A stretch of DNA of 35,406 nucleotides from IMG/VR virus record IMGVR_UViG_3300042485_003657, positions 1 to 35,406 of that record; one strand, 5' to 3'. The first letter of the stretch is position 1. Each line of letters opens with the position of its first letter. Position numbers and translations under genes: made by a program. Of this stretch, positions 8,180-15,577 are shown piece after piece. Below the pieces are notes generated by a model. The model was not told the DNA's origin, did not search any database, and saw nothing but the letters and a program-made list of their open reading frames with translations. Source of the stretch: a virus.

Positions 8180-8986
8180 ATGCCTGTAGAAGAACAACAA
8201 ATCAACATAACAATCCCTAAAGAAAAGCTCGAACAATGGAATGTATTCTTTGCACTTCCATGTTATGATTCACACGTAACAGAACCTTTTATGATGAGCT
8301 TTTTGCAAGCTTGTCTTTATTTTAAAGAAATAGGTTTAAAGTATTCAGTCTGCACAATATCTGACTCATTGATCAACCGCGCAAGAAATAATCTTGTTGC
8401 CAAGTTCATGGGCAGTCCAGACTTTACCCACATGGTATTTATAGATGTCGATCTTCAATTCGACAAAGAAGCTATATTAAAACTTTTGTGGCATGATAAA
8501 GATGTTATGACTGCGTCTTACCCAATCAAAGAAATTAATTGGGATAAAGTAAAAGAAGGTGCACAAGCTGACTTGCCAGCCCAAGACCTTATGGAATACG
8601 CTAGTAGATACGTAGTCCATATGACCAAGCCAGGTGAGAATCAATTAAATATTGATAACGGAGCAATCGAATGTTATGAAGCCGGGACTGGCTTTATGCT
8701 CATCAAGCGTCAAGTCTTTGACAAGATGTTTAAAAAGTATAAAAAGCTCAAGTACAAAGATGATACAGGAGCCTTACACGGTGCAGAAGCAGAAAACGCT
8801 TATGCATTATTTAACTCTTATGTAGATGACGATGGCAGATTTTTGTCTGAAGACTATGGGTTCTGTCGTTACTGGCAGAAGATGGGTGGAAAAATTTGGG
8901 TAGATCCAACAATTAATTTGACCCACTTTGGCAGAGTCAAATATGTTGGAAAAATGTTAGAATTTTTAAAGAGAATAACACAATAA
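8180..8986 (+). CDS. Glycosyltransferase (GT-A fold, DxD motif)
   Basis: 268 residues. The core resembles phage glycosyltransferases of GT2/Anp1-like type: FFALPCYDSHVTEPFMMSF, then NRARNNLVAKF, and FIDVDLQF carrying the metal-binding D89-V90-D91. Later segments (ECYEAGTGFMLIKRQVF, SEDYGFCRYWQKMGG, IWVDPTINLTHFG) fit the acceptor side and the C-terminal His region of such enzymes. No membrane segment is present, so it probably acts in the cytoplasm on phage proteins, DNA or cell-surface precursors. It sits between two fibre genes, making fibre glycosylation one option. It appears to be transcribed leaderless from its own promoter at 8164. The fold assignment is good; the substrate is unknown. 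Confidence 0.8.
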   Translation: MPVEEQQINITIPKEKLEQWNVFFALPCYDSHVTEPFMMSFLQACLYFKEIGLKYSVCTISDSLINRARNNLVAKFMGSPDFTHMVFIDVDLQFDKEAILKLLWHDKDVMTASYPIKEINWDKVKEGAQADLPAQDLMEYASRYVVHMTKPGENQLNIDNGAIECYEAGTGFMLIKRQVFDKMFKKYKKLKYKDDTGALHGAEAENAYALFNSYVDDDGRFLSEDYGFCRYWQKMGGKIWVDPTINLTHFGRVKYVGKMLEFLKRITQ

Positions 8987-9000
8987 CTTTTAAGTTTCTG

Positions 9001-9011
9001 CATTACTATAT
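9001..9011 (+). promoter_or_regulatory. CATTACTATAT promoter-like motif
   Basis: CATTACTATATCC (9001-9013) is identical over 13 bases to 25996-26008 before the tail sheath. It ends 38 bases before the fibre start at 9049, which has its own AGGAG. It is likely a late promoter. Confidence 0.55.
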
Positions 9012-9048
9012 CCCTAGTTGATTTTAATGAATTTACACTAGGAGTAAC

Positions 9049-10965
9049 ATGGCCCGCTTAAGAATTGAAACCGCACCTGAGATTACCGTATACGACGAAT
9101 CTTTTGTAATTAAAGCAGCTGCTGGAGCAAGTGCTCCGTTGGCAGAGTTTAAAAACTCATCTGGTACAGTAGTTGGCAATATAGCATCAGATGGTACTTT
9201 GAATGTTCTTTCCGTTGTCAGCTCAAATGCAGGCACAACATCAACCTCACTTGCCACAAGGGGATATGTAGATTCATTAGCAGCAGGAATTAACTGGCAC
9301 GAAGTTGCAAATTTAGCAACAGCTGCAGCACTGCCAACAGCCACTTATGCTAATGGTACAAATGGCGTAGGAGCAACTCTTACTGGTGATTCAAATGGCA
9401 GACTAACCGTTGACGGTTCACAGGTCACAACTGGCCAGGCTATATTGGTTAAGAACCAAGCAAACGCTGTTCATAATGGTATTTACACTGTAACTGAACA
9501 AGGCGCTACATCAACAACTGCATTTATTCTTACACGTAGAGCAGACGCAAATAATAGCTTAGCTGGTACACTAAAAACCGGTGATGCACTTCTAGTTCTT
9601 TCTGGATCAGCAAACTCTGGTCAAGGTTTTATTCTTACATCAACTGGCTCTGGCACTGCTGGTGCATTTGTTCTTGGCACTGATGAGTTAACATACACTC
9701 AGTTCACTGGAACAGCAACTTTATCTGCTGGTGGCGGCATGACAAAAACTGGAAATCAACTTGATGTCGTTACTGCATCGAGTAACAGAATTGTAGTCAA
9801 TTCTGATAGTATTGATCTTGCTACAGTTAGTCAGACAAATACCTCTGGCTCAAATACTACCTCTTTTATTAGTGCTCAGACCATTGACTCATATGGAAGA
9901 GTAACTGGAACACAAACATCTTCAGTATCTTTTGCTGGCTATGCAACTCTAGCTAGCCCGGACTTAACTGGAGTGCCTACTGCACCAACAGCAGCCGCAA
10001 GCACAAACAATACTCAAGTTGCCACCACTGCCTTCGTAGCCGATGCAGCTATTCTTAAAACTGCAGCAAATGCTAAAGGCGACATTTTTACCGCTACAGC
10101 AAATGATACTCCAGCTGTTCTTTCACTTGGAACAGACGGATATTATCTGAAAGCAAATTCATCAGCAGCAGCAGGAATTGAATGGGGTGCTATTCCAACA
10201 ATCAATAATCTCGATGATATTGGCGATGTAACTATAACCGGTAATGCAACAAACCAATTCCTTAAATATAATGGTTCTGCCTGGGTTAACTCGTCAGTTC
10301 CAACGATCAACACGCTTGACGATGTTGGTGATGTAACAATTACTAGCGCATCTGCAAACCAACTTCTTCAGTATAATGGTTCCGCTTGGGTCAACACTTC
10401 TAATCCAACAGTTGGAGGAAACCTCACAGTTTCTGGAAACCTCACAGTTTCTGGAACAACAACAACGCTTAATACAGAGACTTTAACGGTTGATGATAAC
10501 ATCATTATATTAAATAATAATGAAGCAGGGACTCCATCACAAAATGCTGGTATTGAAGTTGAGCGTGGTACTTCAACAAATGTTGTTCTTCGTTGGAATG
10601 AAACGACAGACTGTTGGGAATTCACAAACGATGGCACAAACTATCAAAGAATCATTACTGACACAGTCACTAACGCTCAAACAGCAGCATATACTTTAGT
10701 ATTGGCAGACAGCGGCAAAATGGTAGAAATGAACGTTGCTTCAGGCAATGCGCTCACAGTGCCATCTAATGCAAACGTAGCTTTCCCAGTGGGCACAACA
10801 TTGACAGTTCTTCAGACAGGAGCTGGACAGACTACTCTTACTCCACAGGCTGGTGTAACAATCAACGGCACTCCAGGTCTCAAGTTGCGCACAACTTGGT
10901 CATCTGCTACACTTATTAAACGCGCAACCGATACTTGGGTTGCCCTAGGAGATATGGTAGCATAA
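9049..10965 (+). CDS. Modular tail fibre protein
   Basis: 638 residues, starting behind CTAGGAG. Residues ~1-80 include a TSLATRGYVDSLAAGINW linker. Residues ~135-170 (ILVKNQANAVHNGIYTV... LTRRADAN) are a widespread phage-fibre segment. From ~383 come two copies of the INNLDDIGDVTITG...FLKYNGSAWVN module. These are followed by GNLTVSG strands, the RGTSTNV...WNETTDCWEFTNDGTNY segment shared with the 4214 fibre, and a C-terminal ~90-residue domain (GAGQTTL, TPGLKLRT, GDMVA) shared with the 3-2138 fibre. It is probably a trimeric fibre subunit. The PASTA/FPPF gene follows one base after the stop. The shared modules imply recombination among fibre genes. Confidence 0.87.
   Translation: MARLRIETAPEITVYDESFVIKAAAGASAPLAEFKNSSGTVVGNIASDGTLNVLSVVSSNAGTTSTSLATRGYVDSLAAGINWHEVANLATAAALPTATYANGTNGVGATLTGDSNGRLTVDGSQVTTGQAILVKNQANAVHNGIYTVTEQGATSTTAFILTRRADANNSLAGTLKTGDALLVLSGSANSGQGFILTSTGSGTAGAFVLGTDELTYTQFTGTATLSAGGGMTKTGNQLDVVTASSNRIVVNSDSIDLATVSQTNTSGSNTTSFISAQTIDSYGRVTGTQTSSVSFAGYATLASPDLTGVPTAPTAAASTNNTQVATTAFVADAAILKTAANAKGDIFTATANDTPAVLSLGTDGYYLKANSSAAAGIEWGAIPTINNLDDIGDVTITGNATNQFLKYNGSAWVNSSVPTINTLDDVGDVTITSASANQLLQYNGSAWVNTSNPTVGGNLTVSGNLTVSGTTTTLNTETLTVDDNIIILNNNEAGTPSQNAGIEVERGTSTNVVLRWNETTDCWEFTNDGTNYQRIITDTVTNAQTAAYTLVLADSGKMVEMNVASGNALTVPSNANVAFPVGTTLTVLQTGAGQTTLTPQAGVTINGTPGLKLRTTWSSATLIKRATDTWVALGDMVA
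10417..10452 (+). repeat. Tandem 18-base repeat inside the fibre gene
   Basis: GGAAACCTCACAGTTTCT occurs twice back to back, encoding GNLTVS twice in the strand-repeat part of the fibre. The copies are identical at DNA level, which suggests a recent slippage duplication. Confidence 0.9.
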
Positions 10966-10966
10966 T

Positions 10967-11357
10967 ATGGCAACAGATGATGGCAAAAAGCAAAATAGAA
11001 AAGCCCCTAAGCCAACTGTAGCTGCACGGAGCAGCTGACTCAGCAGCCAATACCACAATCACAAATGCTGGTTTTGCAGTAGGTACACCAATAGATACTG
11101 CTACAGCCAATGCTGCGATCTTAAATCAGGTAAAAACAGCTCTTACCGATACTACAGTTACTCCACTTGGAACTCCTATTAGCTATGAAAGACACGCACC
11201 TTTCTTTCCACCATATTTCCCACCATATTTCCCACCTTATTTTCCACCTTATTTCCCACCATGGTTCCCACCATTCTTTCCACCGTTTTTCCCACCGTTT
11301 TTCCCACCATTCTTTCCACCATTCTTCCCACCATTCTTCCCACCATTCTTTAAGTAG
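10967..11357 (+). CDS. PASTA-like, FPPY/FPPF-repeat protein via one +1 shift
   Basis: The ATG at 10967 encodes a Lys-rich head (MATDDGKKQNRKAPKPTVAA) that stops at 11036. A +1 shift at CGGA 11027 joins it to a frame ending at 11357, giving about 129 residues. The joined protein has a PASTA-like segment (AADSAANTTITNAGFAVG, then LGTPISYERHAPF) and twelve four-residue units, FPPY changing to FPPW and FPPF, ending in FK. Unlike the paralogue at 2140 it lacks the Cys-rich tail and uses one shift, not two. It follows a fibre gene by one base, as the paralogue does, so both are probably fibre-linked virion proteins. A strong terminator follows at 11399. The function of the repeat is unknown; it could be an extended rod and a substrate for proline modification. 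Confidence 0.78.
11027..11030 (+). other. CGGA +1 frameshift site 4
   Basis: GTA GCT GCA CGG AGC AGC TGA stops at 11036-11038 in the zero frame. The +1 frame reads GGA GCA GCT GAC and continues to 11357. It is the exact counterpart of 2204 in the paralogue, so the shift has been kept since the two genes diverged. Confidence 0.87.
11205..11348 (+). repeat. FPPY/FPPF tandem repeat, 12 units of 12 bases
   Basis: Twelve tandem 12-base units encode FPPY four times, FPPW once and FPPF seven times. The DNA unit is close to TTCCCACCATTC with third-base variation. The array doubles the length of that at 2382-2453, consistent with expansion and contraction. Confidence 0.92.
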
Positions 11358-11383
11358 AATCTAATTATAGAATAGTTTAAAGA

Positions 11384-12058
11384 ATGATAACTAATTTGGC
11401 GGACATATGGAATCTAATTCCTATGTCCGCTTTTTTAGTTTGTTGTTTGATAATAAATTATTTACAAAATAATGAAAAATTTCTTTCAATATTTAGAAAA
11501 AACGGATCTATTAATCCAAAAGAAAGTTATAGTTCTGGTCAGTTAATACAAAGTGGAATAAGTTTTATCATCGCAATTGGTTGGATCTATTTAATAATTA
11601 CAGAGATTAGATTCAATGTTTGGAGCAATATACCAATCAGAACATTGGGGTTAATGTATTTGGCTTCAGATATAATGGCCTTAATTAAGAGTGACAACCT
11701 GCTCCAGAAGTCTACAAAGTACCACCATTACGGTGCCATAGCCATGGCTATTTTAGCACTGTGTGTTGACTTTCAACAATCAAACATCGGCCAACTTGGG
11801 GCATCATATTGCTTTACGGCAGCAGCAGCATCATCTGTTAACGCGTATTTGGCTCTTAAGCTTTATTATAAAGTAAACTGGTTAAAAGTAATAGCTAAGT
11901 ATAATTATGTAGTTACCTTCACTGCTAATATGACCTATCATATTTTCAATTGGCAGAAAAGCTTGCCAGGGTATATATATCTTATAATAATAATTGGCCC
12001 AATATGGGCAGATATAACACTTTTAAAATCTTTATTTCGTAAAGAAAAATTACAATAA
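11384..12058 (+). CDS. Multi-pass membrane protein, possibly TLC-like
   Basis: 224 residues with about six hydrophobic helices: near 13-27, 53-70, 82-96, 112-125, 137-155 and 198-213. The motif STKYHHYGAIAMA lies in the middle. Paired histidines at a helix edge recall TLC-domain (TRAM/LAG1/CLN8) proteins, which act on or transport lipids, but the match is weak and I would not rely on it. The start is uncertain: ATG 11384 has no good ribosome site, and its first codons form a strong terminator hairpin (11399-11436). An ATG at 11423 lies inside the second hairpin arm. It converges on the - strand oxygenase, overlapping it by 9 bases at the stops. Host-envelope modification is a guess. Confidence 0.65.
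   Translation: MITNLADIWNLIPMSAFLVCCLIINYLQNNEKFLSIFRKNGSINPKESYSSGQLIQSGISFIIAIGWIYLIITEIRFNVWSNIPIRTLGLMYLASDIMALIKSDNLLQKSTKYHHYGAIAMAILALCVDFQQSNIGQLGASYCFTAAAASSVNAYLALKLYYKVNWLKVIAKYNYVVTFTANMTYHIFNWQKSLPGYIYLIIIIGPIWADITLLKSLFRKEKLQ
11399..11436 (+). terminator. Rho-independent terminator after the fibre cassette
   Basis: GCGGACATA (11399-11407) pairs with TATGTCCGC (11422-11430). The inner GGAAT/ATTCC continues the stem around a CTA loop with one bulged T, and six T residues follow. It would end transcription of the fibre and FPPF genes. It also lies within the first codons of the membrane-protein reading frame. Confidence 0.85.
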
Positions 12059-12685
12059 TTTAGTTATAGTATAAAAAGAAGGGGTGGTAAATCTTTCGCC
12101 ACTTATAACTTTTTTCACACCATGTAGATAATTAACATCTCCAGGATGAGCTACAGCTAAACCAGGTTTCGGCTTCACTTCCAGATCATGTTGAGGATAG
12201 TATAACTCCCCACCTTCAAAACCATCGTTATAATAGATTAATGAATTAAGATCATATGTGGGAAAAGGATTTGGCGAACCATCATTTAGTTGCTTATCAG
12301 CATGCGGTTGCTGCTCTAGTCCAGGAAACCACCTAATGATAACCGGTGGTCTAACAGAAACCTGAACTTTAAAAGTATCTTCTAAAAGATATTTCATTTT
12401 TAAAATGTATTTGTCCACTAAATTATAGACATCTAAATTAATTCGATTAAGGATATCATAGCTACATTGTCTATTCGACCAGTATGAAGCGTCATAGGTG
12501 CAGGTTCCGTCCTCAGCATATTGATTTTCTCCAGCATCCATCCATTCATTGATATTGGGTAAAAAGTTTTGTATAGTTTTTAAATCATCTAACTCTACAA
12601 AGTTTTCTACAACAATGATATTATCTTTAGATGAGCCAAAATAACCTGGTTCCACTAAAGACTTATCGTCTGACTGAAAATCCAT
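12050..12685 (-). CDS. 2OG-Fe(II) oxygenase, prolyl-4-hydroxylase type
   Basis: 211 residues starting MDFQSDDKSLVEPG, chosen because AAGGAG sits about 6 bases upstream of that ATG; the longer frame's 29 extra residues cross the intergenic promoter. It has a double-stranded beta-helix oxygenase core: iron ligands H128 and D130 (QQPHADK), distal H188 (YLHGV) and 2-oxoglutarate-binding R198 (SGERFTTPSF). SLIYYNDGFEGGELYYP is the typical strand between them. Family enzymes couple 2-oxoglutarate decarboxylation to hydroxylation, often of prolyl residues, but the substrate here is unknown. It is the only - strand gene in the window and is divergent from the related gene at 12758, sharing a palindromic promoter region. 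All catalytic residues are present. Confidence 0.87.
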   Translation of the reverse strand: MDFQSDDKSLVEPGYFGSSKDNIIVVENFVELDDLKTIQNFLPNINEWMDAGENQYAEDGTCTYDASYWSNRQCSYDILNRINLDVYNLVDKYILKMKYLLEDTFKVQVSVRPPVIIRWFPGLEQQPHADKQLNDGSPNPFPTYDLNSLIYYNDGFEGGELYYPQHDLEVKPKPGLAVAHPGDVNYLHGVKKVISGERFTTPSFYTITKLL

Positions 12686-12707
12686 ATGCACTCCTTGGCT
12701 TTGTTTT

Positions 12708-12724
12708 GTGATATAGTATATCAC
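12708..12724. promoter_or_regulatory. Palindromic bidirectional promoter/operator
   Basis: GTGATATAGTATATCAC is a perfect inverted repeat with 8-base arms around one G, in the 72-base gap between divergent oxygenase genes. Read on + it gives TGA TATAGT (extended -10); read on - it gives TGA TATACT. One element could therefore fire both ways or bind a dimeric regulator. Confidence 0.65.
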
Positions 12725-12757
12725 TAAGGAAAGAATCAATCTACAAAAGGAAAGAAA

Positions 12758-13498
12758 ATGGAATTTTTTCACGTAGGCGCCTGCGCTAATCCGGAGGATA
12801 ACAAAAAGTTTGGAATTTATTTGTATAGAAACGCCATTCCAAGAGAGCTTAATATTCCAGAAAGATTAGAAGCTGCAATTGGTGATAGCACACATGAGCT
12901 ATTTAAGTGGTCTGAAGCAATGGTCGGGTATAATGCAAAAATGCCGGAGTATAGAGATTGTGTTGACTTGAAAATGAGCCCATATCATTGGCCATATCTT
13001 ACTCCAGAATTTGAAGAAGTTAAAAAATGTTATGAAGATGTCGAAACGCATCTCAGAAAATGCCTAACGCACTATGAATCTCTTTACAATTTTAAGATGG
13101 ACTATATGGAGGCAATTAACTTCGTTAGATACAATCCAGGCCAACATTTCTCAATACACGCAGATCACGGTTTTTCCTATAGCTGTACTGTTTCTTCGGT
13201 AATATATCTAAATGATGATTATGAGGGCGGGGAACTATGGTTCCCTTACCTGGATATTAACTTCAAACCTCAAGCAGGAGATATTATTATTTTCCCATCT
13301 ACTTTTATTTACGCGCATGCTTCCTTAAAGGTCACTAGTGGCACTAAATATTCAGCAGTTACGATGTTTGACTATAACGACAATAATCACAAGTATGCTA
13401 TCGGACACACTCCCGATGGACCTGTGTCTGATAAAACTGCAGGCATAACAAAAGGTATGAATCAGCCTATAGTCTATCCAATGCCGGGCCAGTCATGA
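12758..13498 (+). CDS. 2OG-Fe(II) oxygenase, prolyl-4-hydroxylase type
   Basis: 246 residues, ATG behind AAAGGAAAG. The catalytic set is H134 and D136 (FSIHADHG), distal H187 (YAHASLKV) and K197 in place of the usual basic 2-oxoglutarate ligand (SGTKYSAV); Lys is the residue used by many true prolyl 4-hydroxylases. The strand VIYLNDDYEGGELWFP is typical of the family. The C-terminal ~40 residues (after FDYND) are an extra Gly/Pro-rich tail. It overlaps the peroxidase-like gene by 4 bases, so the two are probably translated together. Transcription likely starts at the palindromic promoter at 12708. Hydroxylation chemistry is confident; the substrate is unknown. Confidence 0.88.
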   Translation: MEFFHVGACANPEDNKKFGIYLYRNAIPRELNIPERLEAAIGDSTHELFKWSEAMVGYNAKMPEYRDCVDLKMSPYHWPYLTPEFEEVKKCYEDVETHLRKCLTHYESLYNFKMDYMEAINFVRYNPGQHFSIHADHGFSYSCTVSSVIYLNDDYEGGELWFPYLDINFKPQAGDIIIFPSTFIYAHASLKVTSGTKYSAVTMFDYNDNNHKYAIGHTPDGPVSDKTAGITKGMNQPIVYPMPGQS

Positions 13499-14109
13499 TA
13501 GAGGAAAATGAGATCCCAATCCTTCAGACATTTGAAGAATCATTGTATGAGGTGTCTATAAACTCTATCAACGGAGAAGAAAACATACTATCTAAATATA
13601 AGGGGAAAGTTACTCTGATTACAAATGTAACAGGAGAGTGCGCCAACTCAGCACAATACCCAATTATTGAGTCTTTATACCACGAATATAAGGATCAAGG
13701 CTTTGAAGTACTAGCTATACCAAGTACAGATTTCTGCGAGTTTGCATACGGAGAATTTGCAGATACAAGTGCAACAGCAGAAAAGATGCAAGCACACATG
13801 CAGAGTCATTATAAAACAGATCTACCATATACCGAAATGGTAACCATCAAAAAAGATGAAGACACTGGTTCAGTCCCACATAAGCTTTATGAAATTCTTC
13901 AATTTGGTGGTTTTCCAGCAAATGGTGGACCAGTTCAAGGTAACTTTGAGAAGTTTATTATCTCTAGAGATGGCAAAAAAATGTACAGATTCTGTAACTC
14001 TGACCTTTTAGATTTGGCGTTCGACGCTGGAAATAGAAAAACCAACTCTAATCAAGCTTTAATAAATGTTAAGGCAGCAATTGAAGTCATGTTGGAAGGA
14101 TTGGTATAA
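13495..14109 (+). CDS. Glutathione-peroxidase-like thioredoxin-fold protein
   Basis: 204 residues. TLITNVTGECANSAQY aligns with the glutathione peroxidase active-site loop (NVASxC/UGxTxQY), placing the peroxidatic cysteine at C49. EYKDQGFEVLAIPSTDF matches the family's next segment, but the usual NQF is TDF, so the catalytic Gln is missing. NFEKFIISRDG (150-160) keeps the family Asn but has Gly where Trp normally is. It may therefore be a weak peroxidase or a redox/thiol protein. ATG 13495 overlaps the preceding oxygenase by 4 bases. The pairing of redox and iron-oxygenase genes may reflect protection from peroxide or iron damage; that is inference. Confidence 0.75.
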   Translation: MIEENEIPILQTFEESLYEVSINSINGEENILSKYKGKVTLITNVTGECANSAQYPIIESLYHEYKDQGFEVLAIPSTDFCEFAYGEFADTSATAEKMQAHMQSHYKTDLPYTEMVTIKKDEDTGSVPHKLYEILQFGGFPANGGPVQGNFEKFIISRDGKKMYRFCNSDLLDLAFDAGNRKTNSNQALINVKAAIEVMLEGLV

Positions 14110-14112
14110 CAA

Positions 14113-14817
14113 ATGACGAAAGTTACACTAACTAAAACACATCAAAATCCACCAAGTATAGTCCAGTCTAGATTAAAAAGAGACTGGATGGACAACACAT
14201 ATAAAAAGCACGCCTACCAATGCCTGCCTATGACCACTGCCAATGTACATGGATGGGAAATAATACTCCCCCAGGATGTAGTAGTTCAATGGGATGGTGG
14301 AAATACTAACGTAAAAATTCTCAGTGGTGAGACCTACAAGGATAGAACACTCGCGCATGGTGGAATTGTAGGCATGGTTTCTTTTTCTATTGGGTGGATC
14401 TTTGGCACTGAAGAGGGTTATGGAACTTGGATTAGCGGTTCTCCAAACTACATGCTTGATGGAGCATCTCCATTGTCTGCAATTATTCCAAGTAGCTGGT
14501 GGCCAGATGAATCCCAAATGAATTGGGCTATTGATAAAGTAGGAGAACCAGTTACATTCCCAGAAGGAATGCCGTTTGTATTCTTTAATATTTTCCAAAG
14601 TGATTTACTTGAATCAGTAGAGTTTGAAGTAAACAATCTTTGGGATAAGCCAGAATTAATGAATGCTCGAGCAGCGTATGGGGACGCAAAAATGAAGAAA
14701 AATGTAGAAGAACCCTGGACTTGGATGAAAGGCATCAAAACTGGTTTAAATGAAAAAGGTGAAAGAATTGGTCCAGCAAATTCTGGTTTATTAAAATTAA
14801 ATAATCCAGAATTTTAG
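14113..14817 (+). CDS. DUF6065-like protein
   Basis: 234 residues. The segment KRDWMDNTYKKHAYQCLPM, then ANVHGWEIILPQDVVVQWDGG, is the signature I associate with DUF6065, a family of unknown function found in bacteria and phages. Further conserved-looking parts are FSIGWIFGTEEGYGTWISGSPN, a central Trp-rich SSWWPDESQMNW and late EEPWTWMKG. It has no signal peptide or membrane helix. Three bases separate it from the peroxidase-like gene, suggesting one operon from 12758 to here. It could be an enzyme or substrate partner of the oxygenases, but nothing visible proves this. Confidence 0.75.
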   Translation: MTKVTLTKTHQNPPSIVQSRLKRDWMDNTYKKHAYQCLPMTTANVHGWEIILPQDVVVQWDGGNTNVKILSGETYKDRTLAHGGIVGMVSFSIGWIFGTEEGYGTWISGSPNYMLDGASPLSAIIPSSWWPDESQMNWAIDKVGEPVTFPEGMPFVFFNIFQSDLLESVEFEVNNLWDKPELMNARAAYGDAKMKKNVEEPWTWMKGIKTGLNEKGERIGPANSGLLKLNNPEF

Positions 14818-14840
14818 ATATCAAAATTGAAGTATCCTAG

Positions 14841-14847
14841 TTACTAT
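14841..14847 (+). promoter_or_regulatory. TTACTAT promoter-like motif
   Basis: TTACTATTAA lies about 34 bases before the gene at 14881, at the same distance as the clearer CATTACTATAT motifs. It is a weaker member of that set. Confidence 0.35.
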
Positions 14848-14880
14848 TAACACGTAGCTTAATTGAAAAGGTGAGGAAAA

Positions 14881-15132
14881 ATGGCATTTACAAATATAAG
14901 CAAATCAGATAAATTAATTGCTCTCAATGCAGCAAAGGCTGAATTTGAGCGTGACTTGTACAGAAATTTAACTAGACTTGGTGTTGACGCCGATGTCTAC
15001 GATGTTGACGGCTTTAGTTTTGATCCTAATGCTTCTTCAGAAGATACAGATCCAGAATATAAAATAAAAGAACTAATTGCTGGGACAATTCAAAAATTAG
15101 CTGTAACCAACGAAAAAATATCTAACCTTTAA
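14881..15132 (+). CDS. Small helical protein of unknown function
   Basis: 83 residues, behind GGTGAGG. It is acidic and helical. FERDLYRNLTRLGVDADVYDV resembles stretches in the genes at 15145 (YLEKSTYMLATLLGIDSDEL) and 15578 (YIEKQLAYFMFMIGLDPELL). This suggests three diverged relatives in one operon. No cysteines or membrane segment. Function not recognised. Confidence 0.7.
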   Translation: MAFTNISKSDKLIALNAAKAEFERDLYRNLTRLGVDADVYDVDGFSFDPNASSEDTDPEYKIKELIAGTIQKLAVTNEKISNL

Positions 15133-15144
15133 TAAGGGAGCATT

Positions 15145-15363
15145 ATGCAAAATGTAAGCGCAGAAGAACTGCTTTCTGTAAAAAACAAAGCTATTACATA
15201 TTTAGAGAAATCAACATATATGTTAGCTACTCTTCTGGGGATTGACTCAGACGAGCTTTCTTCATCAATGGAAAAGCCAGCTAGCATATTAGATTCTAAC
15301 CAGGAATTAGCGTTTCAGTCTTTGATTAATCAAGTTACGATTCTTGACGGATTAAAGGACTAG
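15145..15363 (+). CDS. Small helical protein of unknown function
   Basis: 72 residues, behind AAGGGAG. It shows the same helix-LGxD pattern (YMLATLLGIDSDEL) as its neighbours at 14881 and 15578, followed by a second helix. It is acidic and probably cytoplasmic. Function not recognised; it is likely co-transcribed with 14881-16586. Confidence 0.7.
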   Translation: MQNVSAEELLSVKNKAITYLEKSTYMLATLLGIDSDELSSSMEKPASILDSNQELAFQSLINQVTILDGLKD

Positions 15364-15369
15364 TAAAAT

Positions 15370-15564
15370 ATGTCGAATCCAAACTTAATTAATGAAGATT
15401 CTCTTGGCATTATACAAGAAGCAAATAATTACGCAGTTTGGTCCAAAGAAGACGGTGCTTATAAATTTAATGACGGTTCACTTTTTGAGTGCGCAGGTCT
15501 TTTTTCACCATCGGTAGCACTGATTCAGGATAGTGTACAAATAGAAGACGAAGATTTAATATAA
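15370..15564 (+). CDS. Small acidic protein of unknown function
   Basis: 64 residues (MSNPNLINEDSLGIIQEANNYAVW...). The spacing of 6 bases after the previous stop and the absence of a clear ribosome site suggest coupled translation. It ends in a very acidic stretch (QIEDEDLI). I do not recognise a family. Confidence 0.6.
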   Translation: MSNPNLINEDSLGIIQEANNYAVWSKEDGAYKFNDGSLFECAGLFSPSVALIQDSVQIEDEDLI

Positions 15565-15577
15565 AGATAGGATTTTT

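Noticed and set aside
4376-11030. Reassignment of CGG to another amino acid or simple read-through
   Set aside because: Changing the meaning of CGG does not restore the frame; stops follow within one to seven codons in the zero frame.
11205-11348. CRISPR array or regulatory DNA repeat
   Set aside because: Units are contiguous 12-base coding repeats without spacers, encoding FPPY/FPPF.
12686-12772. Longer N-terminus of the - strand oxygenase
   Set aside because: It would run through the divergent promoter; ATG 12685 has a good AAGGAG.
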